The position numbers and the translations under genes were made by a program. Positions 28,878 to 38,422 of a stretch of 64,000 nt of DNA are shown here, piece by piece. Each line of letters opens with the position of its first letter. Position 1 is the first letter of the stretch. This stretch comes from an uncultured Bacteroidota bacterium (GTDB lineage Bacteria; Bacteroidota; Bacteroidia; Chitinophagales; Saprospiraceae), in the NCBI GenBank assembly GCA_937872515.1, contig CALMSX010000073.1, forward strand, positions 94,866 through 158,865, given 5' to 3'. The notes under the pieces were generated by a model, which did no database searches, was not told the origin of the DNA, and saw only the letters and a program-made list of their open reading frames with translations.

Positions 28878-29951
28878 ATGAAAACCAAATTCAGAACAGG
28901 TGTCCTTTTCGGCGATGAAGTAACAGAATTGCTGAATGATGCCAATAAAAACCAATATGCGATACCGGCAGTCAATGTAATTGGTACCAATAGTGTCAAT
29001 GCTTGTCTGGAAACAGCCAAAGCAGTAAATTCACCTATTATCATCCAGTTTAGCAATGGGGGTGCCGCTTTTTACGCTGGAAAAGGACTGGACAACGCAG
29101 ACCAGAAAGCAGCTGTTTTGGGTGCGGTTTCCGGTGCGCTTCACATTCACCAACTGGCAGAAGCCTATGGGGTGACGGTTGTCTTACATACCGACCATTG
29201 TGCCAAAAACCTCCTGCCCTGGATGGATGGCATGCTGGATGCCAACGAACGTCATTTTGAAAAAAATGGCCACGCCCTTTTTAGTTCTCACATGCTGGAC
29301 TTCAGTGAAGAACCCATCCACGAAAATGTGGAAATGTGTAAAGAATACCTGGCCAGAATGTCGGAAATCGGTATCACCCTTGAAATGGAATTAGGGGTAA
29401 CCGGCGGTGAAGAAGACGGAGTGGACAATTCAAGTGTTGACAGTACCAAATTGTACACCCAACCGGAAGAGGTTTCTTTTGCCTACGAGGAATTGTCTCG
29501 CATCAACAATAGATTTACCATTGCAGCAGCATTTGGAAACGTACACGGAGTTTACAAACCCGGAAATGTGAAATTGACGCCTGTAATCCTCAAAAATTCA
29601 CAAGACTACGTTCAGAAAAAATTCAATACAGGCCCCAATCCGGTCAACTTTGTTTTCCACGGTGGTTCGGGCTCAACCCGGGAAGAAATCAGAGAGGCCA
29701 TTACTTACGGTGCCATCAAAATGAACATCGATACGGATATGCAGTGGGCTTATTGGGAAGGTATTAAGAATTACTATGAAGCCAAAAAAGGTTACCTCCA
29801 GGCCCAGATAGGTAATCCTGAAGGAGACGATAAGCCCAATAAAAAACAATACGACCCAAGGGTGTGGTTGAGAGAGGGTGAAAAAAGTTTTGTCAGCAGA
29901 CTCAAAATTGCTTTCGAAGACCTCAACTGCCTGGAAAGAAATAAAAACTGA
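28878..29951 (+). CDS. fbaA: Class II fructose-bisphosphate aldolase
   Basis: The 357-residue zinc enzyme has the YAIPAVNV opening, Zn ligands in VLHTDHCAKNLLPWMD, the Glu-rich loop LEMELGVTGGEEDGVDN, FGNVHGVYKPGNVKL, and FHGGSGSTREEI with MNIDTDMQWAYWEG near the end. It interconverts fructose 1,6-bisphosphate with the two triose phosphates in glycolysis and gluconeogenesis. The length fits the FbaA (class IIA) form. Confidence 0.95.
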   Translation: MKTKFRTGVLFGDEVTELLNDANKNQYAIPAVNVIGTNSVNACLETAKAVNSPIIIQFSNGGAAFYAGKGLDNADQKAAVLGAVSGALHIHQLAEAYGVTVVLHTDHCAKNLLPWMDGMLDANERHFEKNGHALFSSHMLDFSEEPIHENVEMCKEYLARMSEIGITLEMELGVTGGEEDGVDNSSVDSTKLYTQPEEVSFAYEELSRINNRFTIAAAFGNVHGVYKPGNVKLTPVILKNSQDYVQKKFNTGPNPVNFVFHGGSGSTREEIREAITYGAIKMNIDTDMQWAYWEGIKNYYEAKKGYLQAQIGNPEGDDKPNKKQYDPRVWLREGEKSFVSRLKIAFEDLNCLERNKN

Positions 29952-30084
29952 TGATCAGATTGAGGTAAATTGTCGCCTCGCTGTCATTTTATTGCGATAT
30001 TATCCTTACTTTTATGGTTAATTTTCCGGCATTGCGATGTTCGGCACCATTTTATTTTGCTAACACACTAAAAACAGATAAGGC

Positions 30085-32091
30085 ATGAAGCAAATCTACT
30101 TCTTTTTACTATTTATGCTGAGCACTCTTTGGGTTTCTGCTCAAGCTTCTTTTTCTGACGATTTTGAAAGTTATACCGTAGGTGAATACCTGGGTCCTCA
30201 GTCCGATAAATGGACCACCTGGAGTAATAAAGATGGATCTACTGAAGATACTAAAATTACTAATGTAAAGGCGGCAAGTGGAACAAAATCGATTTATTTT
30301 TCATCTTCCTCGACGACAGGAGGTCCTCAAGATGTTATATTTCCTTTCTCTGAATTGCATAATTCAGGTATTTTTACATTAAGTATGAAAATGTATATTG
30401 AGATAGGAAAAACTGCTTATTTTAATATTCAAGGAGATCAGACAGTGGGCAAAGTGTGGGCAATTGATGTAAATTTTAATGCTGATGGCTCTGTAGTATC
30501 ATCGTCAGGAACAGCTTCATTATCTGATGGTAGTTTTCCTCAGGGAGAATGGTTTATCTATGAATTACATGGTAATTTAAGTTCAAATATTTGGACAATA
30601 AAAATTAATAATGTGTCTCTTGGTACTTTTTCCCTAGATGTTAATAAGGTTGCATCAATTGATATTTACCCTTCAAATGCAAATTCGTCTTTTTATATAG
30701 ATGATTTTTATTATGCTCATGAGTCATTTGTGCCAAAACCCAATGATTTAGCTATCAGAAACTTGTCAGTTTTTCCAAAAGATATTGTTGGCCTTCAATC
30801 TAATCTAGGTATTAATTTAATAAACTTAGGTTCTTCAACAATTAATGAAATTGATTTAGAATACAACTACAATGGTAATTCTGGAAATAAAAATTTTAGT
30901 GGACTGAATATGGCATCTGGAGAAGTAAAAACACTTTTTTTTGATAACCAATATACTGTTGCAAATGGGGCAAATAAAATGACAGTAAGTGCAAAGCTTA
31001 TAGGTTCAATAGATGAGGATACTTCAAACAATATAACGAATTTAACTATAAATGGTGTCATACCTGCAGCTGATAAGTTTGTGATTGCGGAAGAAGCAAC
31101 AGGCACCTGGTGTGGCTGGTGTCCACGTGGAGCCGTTATGTTAGACAGATTGAGTAAAAGATATCCGGATTACTTTATTGGGATAGCAGTTCACAACGCA
31201 GACCCAATGGTGGTGACAGATTACGATGCAGGTATTAGAGGACTTTCAGGATTTACCGGTTTCCCAAGTGCAACCGTTGGCAGAACCGCCATCATAGATC
31301 CATTGGCCATCGAAACTGCGTTTTTCTCAAGGGTAATCGAAGCACCAAAATCAAGTGTAAGGGTAGGTGCCTCTTTTGACGAAACCAGCCGTGTGATCAA
31401 ACTTTCTCCTAAAATTACCTTCAAAGCCAACGTTTCAGGATCCTACAAAATGGCAGTGGTCATTGTAGAAGACAGTGTTAGAGGCACCGCCAGCGGTTAT
31501 GCCCAAGCCAATTATTATTCAGGAGGTGAAGTTAAAATGGGTGGCTATGAGTTGTTGCCCAACCCGGTACCAGCCAATAAAATGACTTACAACCATGTAG
31601 CCAGGGTACTGACCGGTGGATTCAAAGGCACTGCACTACCACTTAACTCTTACAAAAAAGACGACGTGGTGTACATGAACTTTGAAGCTACCATTCCTGC
31701 GGGTGTAAAATTGGAAAACATCCACATCATTCCTATCCTATTTGCTCCATCCGGACTGATCGATAACGGATATCCAGCCAAAATGGAAGAAGCTTTAGCA
31801 GAAGGATTTACCGTAGGTGCCAATGACATCACCTTCAACGGCGATGTAGTAATCTACCCCAATCCTGTTGCCTTCGAATCCATCATCGACCTTACCCTCG
31901 ACAATCCTGCTGAGGTAAGCGTAGAAATTTATGACATGACAGGCAAACTGGTAGGCAGCAAAAACTATGGCAAACTCAGCGGTAGCAATGAATTGTTGCT
32001 CAACGCCTCAAACCTCAACAATGGTACCTACCTTGCCCGCATCAAAGCCGGTGCAGAAGAAATTACTAAAAACATTGTGGTACTGAAATAA
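30085..32091 (+). CDS. T9SS cargo protein with Omp28-like thioredoxin-fold domain
   Basis: The 668-residue protein has a signal peptide (MKQIYFFLLFMLSTLWVSAQA) and a concanavalin-like beta domain at about residues 20-215. A CARDB-like segment follows at about 225-325. An Omp28/thioredoxin-like domain begins at EEATGTWCGWCPRGAVMLD (about residue 334), with a CGWC active site and a cis-Pro loop in GFTGFPSATVGR. A T9SS sorting domain (IYPNPVAFESIIDLTL ... LNNGTYLARIKAG) ends it. Probably a secreted or surface oxidoreductase-like protein. Codons in the first 1 kb are clearly AT-rich, while the rest matches the neighbours. A terminator follows. Confidence 0.85.
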   Translation: MKQIYFFLLFMLSTLWVSAQASFSDDFESYTVGEYLGPQSDKWTTWSNKDGSTEDTKITNVKAASGTKSIYFSSSSTTGGPQDVIFPFSELHNSGIFTLSMKMYIEIGKTAYFNIQGDQTVGKVWAIDVNFNADGSVVSSSGTASLSDGSFPQGEWFIYELHGNLSSNIWTIKINNVSLGTFSLDVNKVASIDIYPSNANSSFYIDDFYYAHESFVPKPNDLAIRNLSVFPKDIVGLQSNLGINLINLGSSTINEIDLEYNYNGNSGNKNFSGLNMASGEVKTLFFDNQYTVANGANKMTVSAKLIGSIDEDTSNNITNLTINGVIPAADKFVIAEEATGTWCGWCPRGAVMLDRLSKRYPDYFIGIAVHNADPMVVTDYDAGIRGLSGFTGFPSATVGRTAIIDPLAIETAFFSRVIEAPKSSVRVGASFDETSRVIKLSPKITFKANVSGSYKMAVVIVEDSVRGTASGYAQANYYSGGEVKMGGYELLPNPVPANKMTYNHVARVLTGGFKGTALPLNSYKKDDVVYMNFEATIPAGVKLENIHIIPILFAPSGLIDNGYPAKMEEALAEGFTVGANDITFNGDVVIYPNPVAFESIIDLTLDNPAEVSVEIYDMTGKLVGSKNYGKLSGSNELLLNASNLNNGTYLARIKAGAEEITKNIVVLK

Positions 32092-32112
32092 TCTGTATCC
32101 CATCGAAATAAT

Positions 32113-32143
32113 AAAGGGGCCCCACAAAGGCCCCTTTTTTTTT
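32113..32143 (+). terminator. Intrinsic terminator after the Omp28-like gene
   Basis: AAAGGGGCC (32113-32121) pairs with GGCCCCTTT (32129-32137) around a 7-nt loop, followed by a long T-run. Confidence 0.88.
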
Positions 32144-32197
32144 AATATCGTCCAAACATTCTTTAGTATACTATCCTAATTAAATTCTGTTACCCGA

Positions 32198-32225
32198 TCC
32201 CTACACCTCGAAGGAGGTGTAGGGA
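32198..32225. repeat. Perfect 12-bp inverted repeat (hairpin) upstream of purA
   Basis: TCCCTACACCTC (32198-32209), loop GAAG, then GAGGTGTAGGGA (32214-32225). There is no T-tail, so it is not a simple terminator. It may be a REP-like intergenic palindrome or an mRNA-level structure. Confidence 0.8.
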
Positions 32226-32227
32226 CT

Positions 32228-32272
32228 CCGATGCCGGATGCCCCGATGCCGGTTGCTCCGTTCCCGGATACC
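32228..32272. repeat. Three tandem 15-bp repeats upstream of purA
   Basis: Units CCGATGCCGGATGCC (32228-32242), CCGATGCCGGTTGCT (32243-32257) and CCGTTCCCGGATACC (32258-32272) run head to tail right after the 12-bp inverted repeat. They are much richer in GC than the flanks. Confidence 0.8.
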
Positions 32273-32304
32273 CGGCTACCCCAGGCACAGAATAAAAAAA
32301 TAAC

Positions 32305-32312
32305 TATATTTG
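32305..32312 (+). promoter_or_regulatory. -7 promoter element upstream of purA
   Basis: TATATTTG matches TAnnTTTG and lies 26 nt before the purA ATG. No TTG stands at the expected -33 position, where the GC-rich repeats end. Confidence 0.45.
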
Positions 32313-32338
32313 CAGCCTTAACAACCAACCACATAACA

Positions 32339-33607
32339 ATGTACATTGATGTTTTATTAGGTCTGCAATGGGGAGACGAGGGCAAGGGAAAAGTAGTAGA
32401 CTATATTGCCGATCAGTATGATATTGTGGCCCGCTTTCAGGGAGGTCCCAATGCCGGACATACCATCCGCATCAATGAAAACAAATATGTGTTGCATACC
32501 ATCCCTTCTGGTGTCTTCAGGCCCAACATTCTCAACCTGATTGGTAGTGGCGTGGTCATTGATCCTATCACTTTTGAAAAAGAACTAATTACCCTCGATA
32601 AAGAAGGCATCGCTTACAGAGACAGGTTGTTGATTTCCCGCAAGGCACACCTGATCCTGCCTAGCCACCGTTGGTTGGATGCAGCCTCAGAAGCCAGTAA
32701 AGGCAAAGAAAAAATTGGCTCTACCCTCAAAGGCATCGGTCCGACCTACATGGACAAAACCGGCAGAAATGGTCTTAGGGTTGGCGACATCCTGGCTACC
32801 GATTTCCAACAGAAATACAATGCCTTGGTTGAAAAACACAGGGGCTTGTTGCGCCAGTTCCCTGAAATCGATTTTGACCTCAAAGCCGAAGAAGAAAAAT
32901 GGTTCTCCAGCCTTGAAGTGCTGAAGTCCTTAAAAACAGTAAATGGCGAATATTTTATCAACAATGCCCTGACCGATCGCAAAAAAGTATTGGCCGAAGG
33001 AGCCCAGGGATCTATGCTTGATATCGACTATGGTACCTATCCTTATGTCACTTCTTCCAATACCATCACTGCGGGCGTTTGTTCAGGCCTGGGCATTCCA
33101 CCTTCTAAAATCAATGAAGTCATGGGCATCGCCAAAGCCTATTGCACCCGGGTTGGCTCTGGTCCATTTCCTACGGAGCAGGAAAATGCCACCGGCGAAA
33201 AAATGAGGGCCATCGGCCATGAATTTGGCGCCACTACCGGAAGACCACGCAGGTGTGGATGGATTGATATACCACAGCTACTTTATACCATTATGATCAA
33301 CGGGGTTACCCAGGTCATTATCACCAAACTCGACGTGCTCAATGATTTTGATGAAATTCTTGTGGGTGAAACCTACCGTTACGAAGGCAATACCACCACC
33401 GAATTGCCCTTCGATCTCTGTCGCACCGATCTGGAAGTAGCTTACTCCCAACACCCGGGTTGGAACCAGGACCTGGGGGGTATTACCTCTTTGCACCAAC
33501 TTCCTGAAAAGGCAAAAACCTACCTCAACTACCTCCAGCAGAAATTAAATACCAAAATTTCTATGGTTTCAACGGGCCCTGAAAGATCAGAATTGATCAT
33601 TTGTTGA
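32339..33607 (+). CDS. purA: Adenylosuccinate synthase
   Basis: The 422-residue enzyme begins with the GTP-binding signature VLLGLQWGDEGKGKVVDY and has FQGGPNAGHTI, GIGPTYMDKTGRNGLRVGD, EGAQGSMLDIDYGTYPYVTSSN and TTGRPRRCGWID. It joins IMP and aspartate, using GTP, to make adenylosuccinate in AMP synthesis. The ATG at 32339 is chosen because the protein then starts as in the family; an in-frame extension upstream is just the GC-rich repeat read as Pro-rich codons. Confidence 0.96.
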   Translation: MYIDVLLGLQWGDEGKGKVVDYIADQYDIVARFQGGPNAGHTIRINENKYVLHTIPSGVFRPNILNLIGSGVVIDPITFEKELITLDKEGIAYRDRLLISRKAHLILPSHRWLDAASEASKGKEKIGSTLKGIGPTYMDKTGRNGLRVGDILATDFQQKYNALVEKHRGLLRQFPEIDFDLKAEEEKWFSSLEVLKSLKTVNGEYFINNALTDRKKVLAEGAQGSMLDIDYGTYPYVTSSNTITAGVCSGLGIPPSKINEVMGIAKAYCTRVGSGPFPTEQENATGEKMRAIGHEFGATTGRPRRCGWIDIPQLLYTIMINGVTQVIITKLDVLNDFDEILVGETYRYEGNTTTELPFDLCRTDLEVAYSQHPGWNQDLGGITSLHQLPEKAKTYLNYLQQKLNTKISMVSTGPERSELIIC

Positions 33608-33804
33608 TCAGGTAATTAGAAAAGAAAATTTTTTTGGAGATAGTAGTTTTATTTGAGTTAAACACTTGAAAATTAAAACACTATATCATCTTAATGATAT
33701 TTGAACACCGTAGCATTTTCCAATACTTTGATGACAGGGTTAATTTGTCACTTCTATTTTTGTTGACACTTTAACCTTCCACCTCCGGCAGGTTATTTCA
33801 AATT

Positions 33805-33812
33805 TAATTTTG
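33805..33812 (+). promoter_or_regulatory. -7 promoter element 7 nt before the ilvD start codon
   Basis: TAATTTTG matches TAnnTTTG and ends 7 nt before the ilvD ATG. Transcription starting at the usual distance would begin at or next to the ATG. The gap from 33608 shows no leader peptide rich in Ile, Leu or Val. Confidence 0.4.
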
Positions 33813-33819
33813 CCTCCTA

Positions 33820-35505
33820 ATGTCAAAACAAGTACTCAATAAGTACAGCCAACTCATTACCCAGGATGTCAGCCAGCCGGCAGCTCAGGCGATGCTTTAT
33901 GGTATCGGACTCACAGAAGACGATCTCCAAAAAGCACAGGTTGGCATCGTGAGCATGGGTTATGAAGGCAATACCTGTAATATGCATCTCAATGACCTCG
34001 CCCTCTTGGTCAAAGCTGGTGTTTGGCAAGCCGATCTGGTAGGACTCATTTTTAATACCATTGGAGTCAGTGATGGTATCAGCAACGGCACCGATGGCAT
34101 GCGTTATTCTTTGGTATCCAGAGATATAATCGCGGATAGCATCGAAGCAGTTTGTGGAGCCCAGCACTACGATGCCGTGATCGCCATACCGGGCTGCGAC
34201 AAAAACATGCCGGGCAGCATCATGGCCATGGGCAGACTCGACAGACCCGGCATTATGGTGTATGGAGGCACCATTGCTCCAGGGCATTACAAGGGCAATG
34301 ATCTCAATATTGTCTCCGCCTTTGAAGCCCTGGGTCAAAAACTGGCAGGACAACTCTCTGAGGGCGACTTTAAATCCATTGTACAGCATGCCTGCCCGGG
34401 TCCGGGTGCGTGCGGGGGTATGTACACCGCCAATACCATGGCTTCTGCCATTGAAGCCCTGGGTATGAGCCTGCCCTATTCATCCTCTTATCCTGCACTG
34501 AGCGATGAAAAAAAACAAGAATGTACACGGGCGGGTGCGGCCATCAGATATCTACTGGAACAAAATATCACGCCCTCCCAAATTATGACGCGCGAGGCTT
34601 TTGAAAATGCCATAGCCGTGACAATGGTTTTAGGGGGTAGCACCAACGCAGTCTTACACCTGATTGCCATGGCAAAAAGTGTGGATGTTGAACTGGGCAT
34701 TGATGACTTTCAAAAAATCAGCGATAAGCTCCCTGTTTTGGCAGACCTTAAGCCCAGTGGCCGGTACCTGATGCAGGACTTGCACCAGATAGGTGGCGTA
34801 CCTGCCGTTATGAAATACATGTTACAAATGGGCTGGATTCATGGTCATTGTCTAACAGTAACCGGTAAAACGATGGCCGAAAACCTGCAAGACATTCCGG
34901 AGCTCAATTTTGATACCCAGCAAATCATAGTTCCTGCCGATAAGCCCATTAAAGCCACCGGCCATATCCAGATTTTATACGGCAACCTTGCTACAAAAGG
35001 CAGTGTTGCCAAAATTTCGGGTAAAGAAGGTGACCACTTTGCCGGACCTGCCCGTGTATTTGATGGTGAAAAACAGGTCATTGAGGGCATTCGATCCGGT
35101 AGGGTAAAAAAAGGCGATGTAGTGGTTATTCGGTATGTGGGCCCTAAGGGTGCTCCCGGTATGCCGGAAATGCTCAAACCCACTTCTGCCATCATTGGCG
35201 CCGGCCTCGGCAAAGACGTAGCCCTGATTACCGATGGCAGATTCAGTGGGGGAACCCATGGTTTTGTGGTAGGTCATATTACACCTGAAGCCACAGAGGG
35301 GGGCTTACTTGCCCTGGTTCAGGATGATGATAGGATTACCATCGATATTCAAAAAAACACCCTCAACTGTATGCTTACAGAAGAGGAAATTACCAAAAGA
35401 AAAGAAAAATGGAAGTCTCCTGAGTCCCCGGTTACAAAAGGCTTGTTGTACCGGTATAGAAAAACCGTACAGGACGCTTCACAAGGATGCGTAACCGATG
35501 TGTAA
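33820..35505 (+). CDS. ilvD: Dihydroxy-acid dehydratase
   Basis: The 561-residue Fe-S dehydratase has conserved Cys motifs: [27 protein letters not shown] and [17 protein letters not shown]. It also has the [10 protein letters not shown] motif and the C-terminal [20 protein letters not shown]. It makes the 2-oxo acids of valine and isoleucine synthesis. It is the first gene of the ilv cluster, followed after 54 nt by a DinB-like gene and then ilvB-ilvN-ilvC-ilvA. Confidence 0.96.
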   Translation: MSKQVLNKYSQLITQDVSQPAAQAMLYGIGLTEDDLQKAQVGIVSMGYEGNTCNMHLNDLALLVKAGVWQADLVGLIFNTIGVSDGISNGTDGMRYSLVSRDIIADSIEAVCGAQHYDAVIAIPGCDKNMPGSIMAMGRLDRPGIMVYGGTIAPGHYKGNDLNIVSAFEALGQKLAGQLSEGDFKSIVQHACPGPGACGGMYTANTMASAIEALGMSLPYSSSYPALSDEKKQECTRAGAAIRYLLEQNITPSQIMTREAFENAIAVTMVLGGSTNAVLHLIAMAKSVDVELGIDDFQKISDKLPVLADLKPSGRYLMQDLHQIGGVPAVMKYMLQMGWIHGHCLTVTGKTMAENLQDIPELNFDTQQIIVPADKPIKATGHIQILYGNLATKGSVAKISGKEGDHFAGPARVFDGEKQVIEGIRSGRVKKGDVVVIRYVGPKGAPGMPEMLKPTSAIIGAGLGKDVALITDGRFSGGTHGFVVGHITPEATEGGLLALVQDDDRITIDIQKNTLNCMLTEEEITKRKEKWKSPESPVTKGLLYRYRKTVQDASQGCVTDV

Positions 35506-35559
35506 AAGCCAACCCCACGAATTAAATTTGAACATTAAAAAGTATAAAAAAATAGCATC

Positions 35560-36057
35560 TTGAACCACACTTATTTTATAGAAATCGCAAAGTTTAATCA
35601 ATGGGCCAATCACGTGGTGATTTCCTGGCTCAGAGAGATCAGTGATGAGCAGTGGAAGGCAGAAGTCATTTCCAGCTTTAACAGCGTAGGAGATACAGCC
35701 ATTCACATCATCGGGGCTGAAAAAATATGGTTGCAACGCTTACAAAAGCAATCTCATCCGGAGTGGTTCCCTGCTGTATTTAAGGGGACCAGGACAGAGG
35801 CCTTAGACGCCTGGCAGGAGGCCGCAGAAGGCCTGCTCAACTTTGTAATGCAATTGAATGAAGAAGATCTTTTGGCATCATTGCACTATACCCGAATCAA
35901 TGGCGATGCCTATACACAGCCCGTTTACAAAGTATTGGCCCACGTTTTTAATCACTCTACTTATCACAGAGGTCAGCTGGTTACCCAGCTCAGGCAAGTG
36001 GGGTACGAGGGCATTACCACCACCGATCTTTTGGCATATTACAACTTAAAATTTTAA
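35560..36057 (+). CDS. DinB/YfiT-family protein in the ilv operon
   Basis: The 165-residue four-helix-bundle protein has a metal-binding His in HIIGAEKIWLQRL (near residue 49) and the pair in HVFNHSTYHRGQL (near residues 127-135), as in DinB/YfiT metalloproteins. Related proteins include thiol-dependent S-transferases such as bacillithiol transferases; the substrate here is unknown. The start is a TTG, since no ATG lies nearby and the N-terminus (FIEIAKFNQWAN) fits the family. It lies between ilvD (54 nt) and ilvB (2 nt), so it is very likely co-transcribed with them. Confidence 0.82.
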   Translation: MNHTYFIEIAKFNQWANHVVISWLREISDEQWKAEVISSFNSVGDTAIHIIGAEKIWLQRLQKQSHPEWFPAVFKGTRTEALDAWQEAAEGLLNFVMQLNEEDLLASLHYTRINGDAYTQPVYKVLAHVFNHSTYHRGQLVTQLRQVGYEGITTTDLLAYYNLKF

Positions 36058-36059
36058 CG

Positions 36060-37817
36060 ATGAATACCGCCCAGACTCGCCAGGATATCAAGGCCACAGC
36101 TTTACAACAGGAAACCACCATGACAGGAGGTGAAATGGTAATGCAGGCCTTGTTGGCAGAAAATGTGGAGCTGATTTTTGGTTATCCCGGCGGTGCCATC
36201 ATGCCCATTTATGACGCACTTTATGACTATACAGACCGCATGAAGCACATCCTGGTCCGACACGAACAAGGGGCAATTCATGCTGCACAAGGCTATGCCA
36301 GGGCGTCCGGAAAAACGGGAGTGGTATTAGCTACCAGTGGCCCCGGAGCTACCAATCTGGTTACCGGACTGGCCGATGCTTTAATAGACTCAACCCCGCT
36401 TGTATGTATTACCGGCCAGGTATTTGCCCACCTCCTGGGTACCGATGCCTTTCAGGAAGTTGATGTCATCAATATAACCACACCAGTCACCAAATGGAAT
36501 TGTCAGGTAACCGTTGCCGAAGACATCGCACCGGCACTCGCCAAAGCCTTCTACATCGCTTCCACCGGCAGACCAGGTCCGGTTTTAATAGACATTACCA
36601 AAAATGCGCAACTTCAAACAATGGCGTTGCAGGAATATCAAAAGTGTCAGAGAATCAGAAGTTATCGGCCCGAGCCCATCGTGAGGACTTCTTACATTGA
36701 AGAAGCCATTCAGGAAATCAACCGGGCAGAACGCCCCTTCCTTATTTTTGGACAGGGCGTCATACTTGGAAATGCTGAAAAAGAATTGTTTGACTTTGTA
36801 GAAAAATCCGGCATTCCTGCCGCATGGACCATTATGGGCAAAGGAGCCATGCCCACAGACCACTATCTCAATGTTGGCATGCTGGGCATGCATGGCAACG
36901 CAGCCCCTAATATCCTTACCAATGCATGTGATGTACTCATTGCGGTGGGCATGCGTTTTGATGATCGGGTCACCGGTCGCCTCGACAAATATGCCCGACA
37001 AGCCACCGTCATTCACCTCGACATTGATCCGGCTGAGATCGATAAAAATGTAAAGTCCACCATCCCTGTCTGGGGCAATTGCAAAGAAACATTGCCTATG
37101 CTCACAGCCGGTATTAATAAAGCAGCCCACCCACTATGGTTGGAAGAATTCCACAAGCTGAATGAAGTGGAAAATGAGGTGGTCATTCAAAAGGAACAAA
37201 ATCCCACTACAGGGTCCCTCAGTATGGCGGAAGTGGTTGCCAGACTCAATGAACTTACCAAAGGTGAAGCCATCATGGTTACCGATGTGGGCCAACACCA
37301 GATGGTGGTGTGCAGGTACGCCAGATTGAATCACAGCCGTTCGAACATAACATCAGGAGGCCTCGGAACCATGGGCTTTGCCCTTCCTGCCGGCATTGGG
37401 GCAGCCCTGGCAGTCAGAGACCGTCCAGTTGTTGCCATCATCGGAGATGGTGGCATTCAAATGACGATTCAGGAGATGGGCACCCTCATGCAGACCAGAG
37501 CACCTTTAAAAATCATTATCCTCAACAACGCCTATTTGGGCATGGTGCGCCAGTGGCAGGAACTGTTTCACGAAAAAAGATATTCCTTCGTAGACATCTC
37601 CAGTCCCGATTATGTGGCCCTGTCAGCAGCCTACCAAATTCCTGGTCAAAAAGTAAGCACACGTGAGGATTTGGTCCAGGCCCTCACTACCATGTTGAAA
37701 ACCGAAGGTCCCTATTTGCTCGACGTTGTAGTAGCAAAAGAAGACAACATCTTTCCCATGGTACCTCAGGGCAAGGGCGTTGCCGAAATAGTACTGACTA
37801 AAGACGATATGAAATGA
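36060..37817 (+). CDS. ilvB: Acetolactate synthase, large subunit
   Basis: The 585-residue thiamine-diphosphate enzyme has the catalytic Glu region FGYPGGAIMPIYDAL then LVRHEQGAIHAAQGYARASG, GPGATNLVTGLADA, GMLGMHGNAAPN, and the TPP motif IIGDGGIQMTIQEMGT ... ILNNAYLGMVRQWQ. It makes acetolactate or acetohydroxybutyrate, the first common step of branched-chain amino acid synthesis. The stop overlaps the ilvN start (ATGA). Confidence 0.96.
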   Translation: MNTAQTRQDIKATALQQETTMTGGEMVMQALLAENVELIFGYPGGAIMPIYDALYDYTDRMKHILVRHEQGAIHAAQGYARASGKTGVVLATSGPGATNLVTGLADALIDSTPLVCITGQVFAHLLGTDAFQEVDVINITTPVTKWNCQVTVAEDIAPALAKAFYIASTGRPGPVLIDITKNAQLQTMALQEYQKCQRIRSYRPEPIVRTSYIEEAIQEINRAERPFLIFGQGVILGNAEKELFDFVEKSGIPAAWTIMGKGAMPTDHYLNVGMLGMHGNAAPNILTNACDVLIAVGMRFDDRVTGRLDKYARQATVIHLDIDPAEIDKNVKSTIPVWGNCKETLPMLTAGINKAAHPLWLEEFHKLNEVENEVVIQKEQNPTTGSLSMAEVVARLNELTKGEAIMVTDVGQHQMVVCRYARLNHSRSNITSGGLGTMGFALPAGIGAALAVRDRPVVAIIGDGGIQMTIQEMGTLMQTRAPLKIIILNNAYLGMVRQWQELFHEKRYSFVDISSPDYVALSAAYQIPGQKVSTREDLVQALTTMLKTEGPYLLDVVVAKEDNIFPMVPQGKGVAEIVLTKDDMK

Positions 37818-38401
37818 AATCAGAGATTACCATAACCGTATATACGGAAAACCAGGTGGGCTTGCTCAACCGGATCGCCATCTTGTTTTCAAGAAGAAAA
37901 ATCAATATTGAAAGCCTCAATACCTCTCCCAGCGAACTCGAGGGCGTGCATCGATTTACCATCGTGGTGATAGAAGATGAAGAGGTAGTGAGGAAACTGG
38001 CACGCCAGATTGAAAAGCAGGTAGATGTTTTGAAGGTTTATTTTAATACCAATGATGAAATCATCTGGCAGGAAATGGCCCTGTACAAAGTACCTGCTGA
38101 TATCGTTGCCGAAAAGGTAAGGGTAGAGCGACTGCTGAGAGAAAATGGCGCCAGGGCTGTGGTCATTCGCAAAGATTATATAGTATTTGAAACAACCGGC
38201 CAGCGAGCTGAAATCGACAGCTTAATCGAAAGATTGCAGCCCCTGGGTTTGATTGAATTTGTCAGGTCTGCAAGGGTGGCCATTATCAAAGCCAGTGCAG
38301 GCTTTCACAACCAGTTGCTCGAATTTGAACAACAGCAGCCCGGCCCCGTATTGAGCGAAAATCCCTTTCTGGGGCGCAATGAAGAAATTTTTTCCATGTA
38401 A
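37814..38401 (+). CDS. ilvN: Acetolactate synthase, small regulatory subunit
   Basis: The 195-residue protein has an N-terminal ACT domain (ITVYTENQVGLLNRIAILFSRRKINIESL, split here at residues 5-34) and a second ALS_ss-type domain (LYKVPADIVAEK ... LQPLGLIEFVRSARVAI). It binds valine-type effectors and controls IlvB. It is slightly longer than the typical 160-170 residues because of a C-terminal tail. A 21-nt gap separates it from ilvC. Confidence 0.94.
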   Translation: MKSEITITVYTENQVGLLNRIAILFSRRKINIESLNTSPSELEGVHRFTIVVIEDEEVVRKLARQIEKQVDVLKVYFNTNDEIIWQEMALYKVPADIVAEKVRVERLLRENGARAVVIRKDYIVFETTGQRAEIDSLIERLQPLGLIEFVRSARVAIIKASAGFHNQLLEFEQQQPGPVLSENPFLGRNEEIFSM

Positions 38402-38422
38402 TAAATAACAACTAAAAATAGT

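Noticed and set aside
32231..32338. N-terminal extension of PurA
   Set aside because: The 36 extra residues are the 15-bp GC-rich repeat and spacer read in frame, Pro-rich and unlike any PurA; the family start is at 32339.
33608..33819. Attenuator or leader peptide before ilvD
   Set aside because: I found no short frame rich in Ile, Leu or Val codons and no paired terminator/antiterminator arms in the gap.
33823..34389. 188-residue minus-strand frame
   Set aside because: Antisense to ilvD, whose Fe-S motifs are clear; no independent support.
36585..37130. 181-residue minus-strand frame
   Set aside because: Antisense to ilvB and without recognisable motifs.
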